In this document: positions 37,551 to 45,673 of the stretch, piece by piece | Numbering within the stretch: position 1 is the stretch's first letter | Layout of the letters: every line of letters begins with the position of its first letter | NCBI RefSeq assembly: GCF_900130055.1 | Contig: NZ_FQXU01000007.1 | Coordinates: 259,946-323,945 of the forward strand | Source of the DNA: Clostridium intestinale DSM 6191 | GTDB taxonomy: Bacteria > Bacillota > Clostridia > Clostridiales > Clostridiaceae | DNA length: 64,000 nt | Direction of reading: 5' to 3' | Program-made: the position numbers and the translations under genes | Notes under the pieces: model-generated | What the model saw: the letters and a program-made list of their open reading frames with translations, nothing else | Told to the model about the DNA's origin: nothing | Database searches by the model: none

Positions 37551-37572
37551 ACACCAGAACAAAGTCTGGTGT
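37551..37572 (-). promoter_or_regulatory. Inverted repeat between regulator and exporter genes
   Basis: Stem ACACCAGA/TCTGGTGT, with six bases between, overlapping the stop codon of the dual-MerR gene. On minus it is followed by TATTCTTTTT. The word CACCAGACTTT occurs here and again in the regulator's own upstream region (near 38370-38383), so it may be an operator. It may equally be a terminator or attenuator in the exporter leader. Confidence 0.5.
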
Positions 37573-38333
37573 CAAAGTGTATGGTTTATATAAAATTGCT
37601 TTTTCATTTTATCAAGCTGAATCAGCATAGTTTTTGCATTTTTTTCAGCAAAGTTTAGTGATGTAAGTAGCTTATCACATACAGAAATTATATCTTCATC
37701 TTCTTTTGGAGTATCAATAACCTTACGAATATCAGCTTCTGGATTTCTGTCTAGAACATTTAACATTCTTAAAATAGCTGAAAGAGAATAATTAGCACAG
37801 CGCAAAGAACGTATTATCTTTAGCAATTTAAGATCTTCATCTTTATACACTCTATAGCCATTTTCTTTTCGTTTTACCTTAAGCAAACCGTTCATTTCCC
37901 AATTTCTCAATGCGTCTATTGAAACATTAAGATAATCAGCAGCCTCTTTTCTAGTAAAATATTTTGTACCTATTTCTTGAACTTTACTTGATAATAATTT
38001 TTGAGTAATTTCTATTGCTTCTTCAGCATTTTTCTGTTCATTTCTAATTTTCTCTATATAGTCTTCAGTTAAATAAAAAGCCTCATTAAACTTACCAAGT
38101 GCAGAAGTTTTAATAATAGAAATAGCTTGTTTTCTGAGACCCTTTTGCAGAACTTCAACCTCCAGCGCAATTCTTGCAAGTTTAATCTGCTCTATATGAA
38201 AATCTGTAAAAACCCGATACCCATTTACTTTTCTTTCCGCTTTAGGAATAAGTCCAAGTTCTTCATAAAGCCTTACTGTATTTGGATGAATTCCAATAAC
38301 ACGCGCAACTTCTGATGTTTTATAAGTATTCAT
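37572..38333 (-). CDS. Transcriptional regulator with two MerR DNA-binding domains
   Basis: A 253-residue protein with two separate MerR-type winged helices. Domain 1 (residues ~1-70) has YKTSEVARVIGIHPNTVRLY and NGYRVFTDFHIEQIKL. Domain 2 (~125-195) has YFTRKEAADYLNVSIDALRN and NGYRVYKDEDLKLLKIIRSL. Helical linkers lie between and after. MerR regulators normally dimerise to bring two such domains together, so this chain could bind as a pseudo-dimer or link two sites. ATG at 38333 follows GGTGGTGATAAA. It lies 64 bases from the ABC-2 exporter ATPase start and is the likely regulator. Confidence 0.85.
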   Translation of the reverse strand: MNTYKTSEVARVIGIHPNTVRLYEELGLIPKAERKVNGYRVFTDFHIEQIKLARIALEVEVLQKGLRKQAISIIKTSALGKFNEAFYLTEDYIEKIRNEQKNAEEAIEITQKLLSSKVQEIGTKYFTRKEAADYLNVSIDALRNWEMNGLLKVKRKENGYRVYKDEDLKLLKIIRSLRCANYSLSAILRMLNVLDRNPEADIRKVIDTPKEDEDIISVCDKLLTSLNFAEKNAKTMLIQLDKMKKQFYINHTL

Positions 38334-38403
38334 TTTATCACCACCATTCTATAATTATAATATAACTATGATAAAGTCTGGTGATATAGTGGATACTTTT
38401 TTA

Positions 38404-38826
38404 TCATTTAACTCTTTTAAACATAGGATGATTTTCATTAAACTCAACCAAATCCCACAAATTTCCGTACAAGTCCTTAAATACTGCAACTATTCCGTAA
38501 TCCTGTTCTTTAGGTTCTCTAACAAACTCTATTCCTTCTTTTTTCATTTCATTATAGTCACGCCAAAAATCATCAGTTCCTAAAAATAGAAAAACTCTTC
38601 CTCCTGCTTGGTTTCCTATAAAAGGCTCTTGTTCAGCCTTAGATGCTCTTGCGAGTAATATTGTTGTTCCATTAGAACCTGGTGGAGCCACTACCACCCA
38701 TCTTTTGTCTTGCTCTTCTTGATAGGTATCTTCTATCAATACAAAATTAAGTTTTTTTGTGTAAAATTCTATTGCCTCATCATAATTTTTTACCACTAAA
38801 GCTATATGCACAATTGACTGTATCAT
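38404..38826 (-). CDS. VOC-family (glyoxalase-like) protein
   Basis: A 140-residue vicinal oxygen chelate fold protein: IVHIALVVKNYDEAIEFYTK at the start, then an internal repeat with FLGTDDFWRDYNEMKKEG and a final FKDLYGNLWDLVEF. Candidate metal ligands are the first histidine and the last glutamate, so one metal site is plausible. Function unknown; relatives include glyoxalases and resistance proteins. It lies upstream of the dual-MerR gene on the same strand. Confidence 0.82.
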   Translation of the reverse strand: MIQSIVHIALVVKNYDEAIEFYTKKLNFVLIEDTYQEEQDKRWVVVAPPGSNGTTILLARASKAEQEPFIGNQAGGRVFLFLGTDDFWRDYNEMKKEGIEFVREPKEQDYGIVAVFKDLYGNLWDLVEFNENHPMFKRVK

Positions 38827-38859
38827 ACCATTTTCTCCCCACTCTTTTATACCTTACTT

Positions 38860-39408
38860 CTATATCATTTTCCCCATTATGATTTCATCATGATATGTCC
38901 CATCTTTAAGTTTAAAAGCATTTTTCACATTTCCCCAAACTTCAAAACCATGTTTTTTATATAATGCAATTGCCTTCTCATTATCAGAAAACACTCCAAG
39001 TTCAATCTGCTCATACCCAATTTCCTTTGCTTGATTAATTACTTCTTTAACAAGTGCATTTCCAATTCCATTGTTCCAATACTTTTTCTTTATAGAAATC
39101 CCAAACACTGCTCTATGTTTTTGTTTAATACGATTACCTACACAGTTTATTCCTACACTACCTGCAACTTGATTATCTATAAATGCTGCAATCATCATAT
39201 TTGTTTTACTATTTAGATTATCTTTAAGAAATTCTATTTCCTTATCAATTGTAATATCAATTTCTTCAGAATATCTAGTCATAAAATGTGTTTCATCTGA
39301 TGATATCTTTTGATATTCAATCATTTCTTCTGCATCATTTTCATTAGGACTTCTTAAAATACAAGTTGTACCATCTTTTAGTTTTATTTCTTTTTCTCTA
39401 AATTCCAT
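38860..39408 (-). CDS. GNAT-family N-acetyltransferase
   Basis: A 182-residue GNAT protein. The acetyl-CoA loop reads FGISIKKKYWNNGIGNALVK, followed by ELGVFSDNEKAIALYKKHGF. The N-terminal DGTTCILRSPNENDAEEMIE is typical of RimJ/RimL-like or polyamine acetyltransferase relatives. Substrate unknown. ATG at 39408. It runs 34 bases upstream of the VOC gene. Confidence 0.85.
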   Translation of the reverse strand: MEFREKEIKLKDGTTCILRSPNENDAEEMIEYQKISSDETHFMTRYSEEIDITIDKEIEFLKDNLNSKTNMMIAAFIDNQVAGSVGINCVGNRIKQKHRAVFGISIKKKYWNNGIGNALVKEVINQAKEIGYEQIELGVFSDNEKAIALYKKHGFEVWGNVKNAFKLKDGTYHDEIIMGKMI

Positions 39409-39509
39409 TAAAACTCCCCCTTAAATTACTCTTAATATTTGATATCAAACATGAAACTAAATACTCACTTCATCAAGCCATGAAAAGGCCCATCAAGTTA
39501 TCAAAAAAA

Positions 39510-39815
39510 TTATCTCAAACTTATAACAACTAAAGAAGTAACTATTCCAACTGCAACTGATAATATCAAACTTCCTTTTATCCATGAACATATGGCTGAT
39601 GCAGCTAGTCCAACAAATGTTGGTACTAAAAGTTCTCCTTTTGACTCCATAACCCCTCTAACTATAAGTGCACTTAATGCAGTATAGGGTATGTATTTTA
39701 AAAATCTCTCAACCATTGGATTAATAGGTTTATCTGATAAAACAACTAACGGAACTAATCTAGGTATATAAGTTACTAACATCATTCCAAGTATAAGAAC
39801 TAAATAACTTTTCAT
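39510..39815 (-). CDS. azlD: AzlD-type branched-chain amino acid exporter subunit
   Basis: A 101-residue small membrane protein with three to four helices, beginning MKSYLVLILGMMLVTYIPRL and with PYTALSALIVRGVM. This is the AzlD pattern. It is coded directly after azlC, with which it overlaps by four bases (ATGA). ATG at 39815 follows GAGGAGGAAGCAAA. AzlCD exports branched-chain amino acids and their analogues. Confidence 0.88.
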   Translation of the reverse strand: MKSYLVLILGMMLVTYIPRLVPLVVLSDKPINPMVERFLKYIPYTALSALIVRGVMESKGELLVPTFVGLAASAICSWIKGSLILSVAVGIVTSLVVISLR

Positions 39816-40525
39816 TTTGCTTCCTCCTCTGGCTCTTTTATTAAAACCACACCAATAAGAGTTGCAACGATTATAGTAAATACAAGACTCCATTCACTTG
39901 GAATTATCTTAAAATAAGATATTAAAAAATATATTCCCCCGGAAATAAGTGATATAAATAAAACCCCACTAGATTTTTTAATCTCTGGCATAAGTATTGC
40001 CATAAACATTGCATAAAGACCAATCCCCAGACTACTTTGAAGAGATTCTGGAAGTATAGTTCCGACTAAGTACCCGGCTATTGTTCCACATATCCATGAT
40101 ACATAGGACATTCCCTGCATTCCTAATAAAAATGGAACATTAAGTTCTCCCTCTTTAAGTGATGAAATAGAAAAAGTCTCATCTGTTACCCCAAAAGCAA
40201 TGAAATAGAGCCACTTTCTTTTTACATTCTTAAGCCTTAAGGCTAAGGATGCACTCATCATTCCATGCCTCAAATTAAGTAAAAATGTTGATAGTATTAT
40301 ACTACCTGTCCCAATACTAGCTTTAATTAAGTCTAAAGCCATAAACTGACTTGCACCTGCATAAACAAACACCGAAAACAGAAAACTATCTAAAAGTGAT
40401 ATGTCTGTTGACTTAGATAACAATCCAAAAGCCATTGCCACTGGAAAATATCCAACTACCACAGGTATTGAAGTTATAACTCCATCTTTAAAACTACTTT
40501 TAACTTCATATGTTCTTTCCACCAT
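39812..40525 (-). CDS. azlC: AzlC-type branched-chain amino acid exporter subunit
   Basis: A 237-residue protein with about six membrane helices. Family features are VVVGYFPVAMAFGLLSKS, VFVYAGASQFMALDLI and TFLLNLRHGMMSASLALRL, then FGVTDETFS. It is the large subunit of AzlCD. ATG at 40525 follows GGAGGGGCAAATGG. An amino acid importer of the same class (liv) lies 6 kb away in the window, but the two are not linked. Confidence 0.92.
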   Translation of the reverse strand: MVERTYEVKSSFKDGVITSIPVVVGYFPVAMAFGLLSKSTDISLLDSFLFSVFVYAGASQFMALDLIKASIGTGSIILSTFLLNLRHGMMSASLALRLKNVKRKWLYFIAFGVTDETFSISSLKEGELNVPFLLGMQGMSYVSWICGTIAGYLVGTILPESLQSSLGIGLYAMFMAILMPEIKKSSGVLFISLISGGIYFLISYFKIIPSEWSLVFTIIVATLIGVVLIKEPEEEAK

Positions 40526-40570
40526 TTGCCCCTCCTTGTTGAAAATAACACTTCTATTATAACATAAAAA

Positions 40571-40594
40571 TAAGACTGCCAAATTGCAGTCTTA
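40571..40594 (-). terminator. Terminator of the Rpn-family gene
   Basis: Stem TAAGACTGC/GCAGTCTTA followed on the minus strand by TTTTTATG. It lies 15 bases past the stop of the Rpn-type gene and before azlC. Confidence 0.85.
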
Positions 40595-40608
40595 TAATAC
40601 TATTTGCT

Positions 40609-41487
40609 TTAACTTAGTTCATTTTTAATAGCTTTGACTTCTTCAATAGTTAACCCCGTACCTTTAGCAACAATATCTAAATCCAATCCCATCAGCAAGA
40701 AGTTTCTAGCATTTTTTATTGAGGCTTCTTTTATTCCTTCTTTTATTCCTTCTTCTCTAGCTGACTTTAACCTAGTCATTTGATCGTGAAGTTCTGCTTC
40801 TCTAGCCTCATAAGCCGCTCTCTTTATATCATCTTTACTTATAACCTCAAGTATGCTATAAGCTTTTTTTATTTTATCATTTTTCTCTGCTAACATCTCA
40901 AATCCCTCCTTGTTTTTAGCTTCTAAAAACATTAACCATTGGATTATATCTTCATTTTCATCTTTCTTTATATTAGATTCAAACAGTTTTGGAAGCTCTA
41001 GATAGTGAATCTCTAAAACATCTGTAAGTCTTTCTTGAGTTTCATCTTCAACTATATGGAAACTTGAATGTACTTTGTTAGTTGGTAGACATTTAAAATC
41101 TACTATGTTTATAGTTATACATTTCTTTAACTTATCATATGTATCACCTGATTTTATTTGTCCATTATACATTTTGCTCCAGTAAAACAAAGTTCTTTCC
41201 GCCATATAATCTGTATATAACACTTGGATCTCTATATCAATCTGTTCTCCAGTTTTAGTTCTTGCTCGTATGTCTAGAATTCCTTTTCTATCTTCAGCAA
41301 ACTCTCTCAATAACTCTGTATTAATAAGCTCTATATCCTCTAATTTTGACTGTGGCGCTTTAAGTATGGAATTTAAAAAGTCTATAAGTAAATCCTTATT
41401 TTTCTCATCTCCAAAGATAAGCTTAAAAACAAAATCATTTTTAGGAGACATTATAAATCCATCATCAATTATACTGTTTTTATTCAC
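40609..41487 (-). CDS. Rpn-family PD-(D/E)XK nuclease (transposase-like)
   Basis: A 292-residue protein of the Rpn recombination-promoting nuclease family. The N-terminus has MSPKNDFVFKLIFGDEKNKD, the nuclease core is GILDIRARTKTGEQIDIEIQ (D, then ExQ), followed by RTLFYWSKMYNGQIKSGDTY. The C-terminal tail has the direct repeat EGIKEGIKEAS and the helix GLDLDIVAKGTGLTIEEVKAI, typical of the family. Rpn proteins cut DNA and raise RecA-independent recombination; they are not true transposases. GTG at 41487 with AAGGTGG upstream is favoured over ATG at 41508. No inverted terminal repeats flank it. Confidence 0.88.
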   Translation of the reverse strand: MNKNSIIDDGFIMSPKNDFVFKLIFGDEKNKDLLIDFLNSILKAPQSKLEDIELINTELLREFAEDRKGILDIRARTKTGEQIDIEIQVLYTDYMAERTLFYWSKMYNGQIKSGDTYDKLKKCITINIVDFKCLPTNKVHSSFHIVEDETQERLTDVLEIHYLELPKLFESNIKKDENEDIIQWLMFLEAKNKEGFEMLAEKNDKIKKAYSILEVISKDDIKRAAYEAREAELHDQMTRLKSAREEGIKEGIKEASIKNARNFLLMGLDLDIVAKGTGLTIEEVKAIKNELS

Positions 41488-41675
41488 TAACCACACCACC
41501 TTTCTCATACTAATATTATATACTATTTATCCTATTTCTTAAACCTTACTAACATATTCTTTTTTAATATCTATAAATTGTTTTTTCCATAAAAACAGCT
41601 AACAATAATAAAAGCTTGGAGTTTATAAATTTCTAAATCCAAGCCTAAAGTAACATATCTTCTTCTCCTTTTTAT

Positions 41676-42047
41676 TTAATTATATGGAAAATATATTGGA
41701 ACCTTTGATTGATATTCCTTAAGTTCTATTATCTTATCCTCTTCACTAAAAGTAATCCATGATACTCCGTTAAATCCATCAACTTTTCCTTTATATTCAC
41801 ATTCAAAATACCACTGACATACTAATATGTTATCGTAAACCACATGTTCTTTTATATCCCAAACAAGTACTGTTCCTTTTTCATTCCAGTCCTTAAACCA
41901 TTTTTCGACTTGATCCAAACCTTGGTAAGCTGGTCCATAACACTCACTATAAAATATCTTTTTATCAAAAACTTCTTCTAATATTGAAGAATCTTTCTTT
42001 ATCCAACAGTTAAAATATCTTTTTACAATATCAAAGTTATTTCTCAT
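41676..42047 (-). CDS. NTF2-like/SnoaL-like small protein
   Basis: A 123-residue protein with an alpha+beta cone layout: IVKRYFNCWIKKDSSILEEV at the start, QGLDQVEKWFKDWNEKG in the middle, and VCQWYFECEYKGKVDGFNGV then ITFSEEDKIIELKEYQSK near the end. This matches nuclear transport factor 2-like/SnoaL-like proteins. No catalytic residues can be assigned. It is alone between the Rpn gene and the recombinase-like/DUF3883 gene. Confidence 0.7.
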   Translation of the reverse strand: MRNNFDIVKRYFNCWIKKDSSILEEVFDKKIFYSECYGPAYQGLDQVEKWFKDWNEKGTVLVWDIKEHVVYDNILVCQWYFECEYKGKVDGFNGVSWITFSEEDKIIELKEYQSKVPIYFPYN

Positions 42048-42092
42048 AATAATTACCTCTATGTTTAAATATTCTTATTTTAAGCAACTAGT

Positions 42093-43460
42093 TTATGGTA
42101 ATAAATCTCCATCACATATATATTTTACTTTAAAGTCATTAGGCATAATTTCAGTTTCATTAAATATATCTTTTATAATTACTAAGCTAACCTTATTTTT
42201 ATCTAAAATATTACTAACTCTATAAATATAATATTTTTCCCCATTGCTAATTCTTTGCTTCGCAATACTAAGTTCATGTGAAGTAATAACAAATTCTTTA
42301 CCTTCTAACGCTTCTGTTTTAACTTCAATAAATATATCTTCTCCTGTTTCTTCATCAAAAGAAAGTATATCATATCCAAGAGCAGGATTTTTAGCTGGTG
42401 AGTCACTAACATGCTTAAGAAGATTAGGATAATTCTTCAAACGTCTCATTTCATACTCTAATACATATTTTTCTCCCATATCTCCTATATGTTTTTTGAA
42501 TTCATTAATCTCATTAAAATTAACTCTCATATTATCATTAAAAAGTTTTTGTATATTAATCTTATTTTTTATATTATCTGCTATATATTTTACATTTATA
42601 TAGTTAAGCTTTATATTATTTTTATCTAAATATTCTCTAACCTCATTATATGTCCAATCAGGATTCAGATTAACAATTCTATAAACTACTCCACTTGTAT
42701 AAATATTTTGAGTTGTCCATTTTTTATTAAGATACTTGCTTATTTTTCTCATTATATAATCAACTCTATTGCTGCTTTTTAATAAATCTATATCTTTTTC
42801 TGAATCATCTAAGAAACAAATCAAGTTCTTTAATAAGTATTCTGAATTAATATGCTTTTTCTTTCTATTTGCATTGTAGGAAATATAATATTTCTCTTTT
42901 ATTGTACTTTGAATTATATTATTTTCGAAAATAGATAATTTTATATTTACTCCATTAGAAAATATAGTAGCTTTAGCTTCATCATAATCACTTATTTTAA
43001 GCTTTAACAACTCTTGTGATCTTTCACCATTTATTCCTTTAAAAAGTAATATACATAGTGCCATATCTGATAAATTGCTTAATTTACTAATATTAAAGTA
43101 AAGTTCTTCTTGAGTACAATACTTTTCATTAAATTCACTTGTATCAATATACTCTTTAACTCTTAAGGCTTCAACAATAGAGGTCTTATGTATACTTTTA
43201 TTTTGTTCAATAGCAAATTTGCAATATGAATTAATTAAACTCTTTCTTGAATTCAATGTTAATGGTAAAGGTATTTTCAAACTTGTAAAAAATATACCCA
43301 ATTCATGCGCAGTAAAATCATAAAAATCTTTTTTAAAACTTTTTTCAAAACTATCAACCTTATCGAATAATTGCCTATATTGATCTAATGTTTTTTCTTT
43401 TTGACCTTTATCTTTAATATGTCTTAAAAAATCCATCTTAAATTCTGAAAATCTACTCAC
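42093..43460 (-). CDS. Tyrosine-recombinase-like protein fused to DUF3883 PD-(D/E)XK-like domain
   Basis: A 455-residue fusion that I cannot match to a named gene. Residues ~1-100 look like the SAM-like core-binding domain of phage integrases. Residues ~115-300 look like a recombinase catalytic fold: LCILLFKGINGERSQELLKL holds a candidate first arginine (R147), but I see no HxxR pair and no nucleophile tyrosine. This recalls MrpR, the non-catalytic recombinase-fold repressor of phage SPbeta. Residues ~322-455 resemble DUF3883: GEKYVLEYEMRRL, then GYDILSF (D364) and IFIEVKTEALEG (E379, K381), a plausible nuclease centre. GTG at 43460 with AGGGTGGG upstream. No other phage genes are linked. Confidence 0.7.
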   Translation of the reverse strand: MSRFSEFKMDFLRHIKDKGQKEKTLDQYRQLFDKVDSFEKSFKKDFYDFTAHELGIFFTSLKIPLPLTLNSRKSLINSYCKFAIEQNKSIHKTSIVEALRVKEYIDTSEFNEKYCTQEELYFNISKLSNLSDMALCILLFKGINGERSQELLKLKISDYDEAKATIFSNGVNIKLSIFENNIIQSTIKEKYYISYNANRKKKHINSEYLLKNLICFLDDSEKDIDLLKSSNRVDYIMRKISKYLNKKWTTQNIYTSGVVYRIVNLNPDWTYNEVREYLDKNNIKLNYINVKYIADNIKNKINIQKLFNDNMRVNFNEINEFKKHIGDMGEKYVLEYEMRRLKNYPNLLKHVSDSPAKNPALGYDILSFDEETGEDIFIEVKTEALEGKEFVITSHELSIAKQRISNGEKYYIYRVSNILDKNKVSLVIIKDIFNETEIMPNDFKVKYICDGDLLP

Positions 43461-43775
43461 AAAATCCCACCCTTTATTACTTAGTTTAGATATTCAAAAG
43501 TATGTTTATGTGTATTATAATATTTTAGTAACTATCATTTAGCATAAAATATTTTATTTATCTACTAACTAATCTTCACACAAAAATCCATGTACACCCA
43601 CCCCAATACCCCTGCACACCATCATTGACTGGCTAAAATAAATACTGTAAATCATCTTTATATTAATAAACACAGTCCTCAATTCGCTCATACTATTTTC
43701 ATCATTTTAATTTATTATCCTTTTTATTCAATAATTCTCATAAAGTTATACATATTCTCTAACTATTTATAACTT
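43461..43775. other. Non-coding AT-rich spacer with an isolated GC-skewed patch
   Basis: This 315-base gap holds no supported gene. The one unusual patch is at about 43586-43612, with runs of C on plus (CACCCACCCCAATACCCC), so on minus there are GGGG, GGGG and GGG runs close together in an otherwise AT-rich region. A short minus-strand reading frame through it has no ribosome binding site. The rest is AT-rich and probably holds the promoter of the fusion gene. Confidence 0.5.
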
Positions 43776-44003
43776 TTATTCTTCCTTCCACTTTAAATAA
43801 GTATAAAGTAATTGTATAAAACATAATATTATGCTTGCAATTGGCATAACTCTATTAATAATAATTCTCTCTCCAGTAACCCATACAAATATCATGAGTA
43901 CTACACAAATAGCTGTCATCCACAAAGTTCTTATAAACTTTCTTCTATAACTTAATTTCCAATAAATTATTTCGAATCCCTTATCAACTTTGTTATTTTT
44001 CAT
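43776..44003 (-). CDS. Small two-helix membrane protein
   Basis: A 75-residue protein with two predicted membrane segments (TLWMTAICVVLMIFVWVTG and VMPIASIILCFIQLLYTYL) and a basic N-terminal part (YWKLSYRRKFIR), so both ends are likely inside. ATG at 44003 follows GAGAGGTGGTTTT. I do not recognise the family. It stands alone between FosX and the recombinase-like gene. Confidence 0.6.
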   Translation of the reverse strand: MKNNKVDKGFEIIYWKLSYRRKFIRTLWMTAICVVLMIFVWVTGERIIINRVMPIASIILCFIQLLYTYLKWKEE

Positions 44004-44096
44004 AAAACCACCTCTCAATACTTATACCAAGTCATCAATATTAGATTAGTTAAGATATATTTTATGGAGTCTATCTTTAAAATTGTTTAAAAAATA

Positions 44097-44498
44097 TCAT
44101 TTATTGTACTTAAGCAATCTTTCTGATAAAGTTCCAGTATGTAGTTCAAATAAATGGTTATCGAAATCATAAAAATACAACGAACGACCTTCTCCTTCAA
44201 CTCTTGCTCTAGGTGTTTTTAAATCAACTCCTAATGAACGTACTCTTTTTTCATAAATATCAAACTCTTCATCTGGTATTTTAAATGCAGTGTGGTTATA
44301 TGTACGCTCTTCCAAAGATTCCCCTTCCATTATTACAATCCACTGATTGCTTATTTTAAAAAACTTTTCTTTTGATAATGAAATTTTTTTATCTCCACTT
44401 GAATATACTTCCTCTGCATCAAATATTACTCTAAAGAATGTAGATGCAAGTTCTAAATCTTTCACAATAAAAGTAATATGACTAATTCCTTCAATCAC
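44097..44498 (-). CDS. fosX: FosX-type fosfomycin hydrolase
   Basis: A 133-residue VOC-fold metalloenzyme. With the start set at GTG 44498, numbering reproduces Listeria FosX: metal ligands H7 (GISHITF), H69 (RTYNHTAF) and E118 (HLFELH), and the general base E44 (SLSKEKFF). Characteristic strings are MEGESLEERTYNH and RVEGEGRSLYFYDFDNHL. FosX adds water to the fosfomycin epoxide using Mn2+, not glutathione. An in-frame GTG at 44507 is rejected, since the ribosome site AGAGGTG overlaps it. This is a chromosomal gene with no mobile element beside it. Confidence 0.93.
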   Translation of the reverse strand: MIEGISHITFIVKDLELASTFFRVIFDAEEVYSSGDKKISLSKEKFFKISNQWIVIMEGESLEERTYNHTAFKIPDEEFDIYEKRVRSLGVDLKTPRARVEGEGRSLYFYDFDNHLFELHTGTLSERLLKYNK

Positions 44499-44564
44499 TT
44501 TAATCACCTCTGTCTTGTATTCTAAACCCTTTCATAAAAGTATTTCACCCTTATACCTTTACGT

Positions 44565-45641
44565 TTAATAAGTTTCACTCAAAGCATTATGAATATCCCA
44601 TCCAAGGTTCCCTGCGCACCAACCTTGATTTGCCAAAATAACCACAGTTATATCTTTCTCTGGATAGTAGTAAAGTCTACAACTAACTCCGTATTCTTCC
44701 CCAGTATGTCCACATCTTATTATATTCTTTCCTTCTATGTCTAACACAAAAGAGTTGCCATATCCATACATCCAAGTGTAGACTCTAGCTCCATTTGCTT
44801 CTTCATCAATAACCTTAGGTGTAAATATCTCTTCACTCATTTTTTCACCAAGTAAAGTATTGTTTCTTAGAGCTTGCATAAACTTTACTAAATCATAAGC
44901 TGTTGAAGTTGCTCCTCCATCTGCTGCACCATCTGGAGTTGAGGTGTAGATATTCTTCTCTAGGCCTATTACATTTTTATTTGAATCTCTAATGACTTCG
45001 TATCCTTCAGCAACTCTATCACAAACCTTGTCCAATGATAAAAAATCCGAGTTTTTCATATCTGCTTTCTTAAAAATATTTTTTCTTATATAATCAAAAT
45101 AGGATATCCCTGAAGCTTTCTCAATTATTAGTCCTAGTAGTATATATCCAGCTCCATTATAGTGATACTTTTCACCCGGTTTATTGATTTGATCCTTGTT
45201 TATAAATAAAAGAAGATAATCTGAATTACTTCTCATCTTATATATAGGAAAGTCTGTCCACATTTTTTCCCATTCTTCATCACCTAAACTTTCATCAAAG
45301 TAATCTCCTATTCCAGAAGTATGAGTAAGTAAGTTCTCAACCGTAACTTCATTTGAGATCTTTGTATCTCTTAAATCTAAGTACTCTACCGCTTTTGTTT
45401 CAAAATTCAGCTGTCCTTTTTCAATTAATTGAAGAATTGCAACTGAAGTAAACATCTTTGATACTGATGCTATCCTGAATCTAGTATCTAAAGTGTTTTT
45501 TATACTCCAACCTCTATTTGCATATCCATAAGCTTTTCTGAATATCTTTTCCCCTTTTTCGTTTATTAAAACAACTCCTGAAAATTCTTGTTTCTCTTCT
45601 TTCTCATCTATTATCTTATTAAGTTTATCTAAATTTCTCAT
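44565..45641 (-). CDS. Serine hydrolase of the class C beta-lactamase/penicillin-binding fold
   Basis: A 358-residue cytoplasmic-looking protein without signal peptide. It has the SxxK motif RIASVSKMFTSVA near residue 60, the YxN motif KYHYNGAGY, and a third-box equivalent RCGHTGEEYG. This is the beta-lactamase-related (PF00144) layout, found in esterases and D-aminopeptidases as well as in class C enzymes. Without a signal peptide it is unlikely to act on beta-lactams outside the cell. ATG at 45641. It lies 33 bases after the methyltransferase gene stop. Confidence 0.87.
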   Translation of the reverse strand: MRNLDKLNKIIDEKEEKQEFSGVVLINEKGEKIFRKAYGYANRGWSIKNTLDTRFRIASVSKMFTSVAILQLIEKGQLNFETKAVEYLDLRDTKISNEVTVENLLTHTSGIGDYFDESLGDEEWEKMWTDFPIYKMRSNSDYLLLFINKDQINKPGEKYHYNGAGYILLGLIIEKASGISYFDYIRKNIFKKADMKNSDFLSLDKVCDRVAEGYEVIRDSNKNVIGLEKNIYTSTPDGAADGGATSTAYDLVKFMQALRNNTLLGEKMSEEIFTPKVIDEEANGARVYTWMYGYGNSFVLDIEGKNIIRCGHTGEEYGVSCRLYYYPEKDITVVILANQGWCAGNLGWDIHNALSETY

Positions 45642-45673
45642 ATCATTAACTCCTTAAATATCTCTAAAAATCA

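Noticed and set aside
40609-41487. Insertion sequence carrying a transposase
   Set aside because: The protein is of the Rpn nuclease family, which is often mislabelled as transposase. I see no inverted terminal repeats or target duplication.
42093-43460. Prophage or integrative element
   Set aside because: The recombinase-like protein lacks catalytic residues, and no capsid, excision, replication genes or attachment repeats are seen around it.
44565-45641. Class C beta-lactamase
   Set aside because: SxxK, YxN and HTG boxes are present, but there is no signal peptide, and the wider family is mostly esterases and peptidases.
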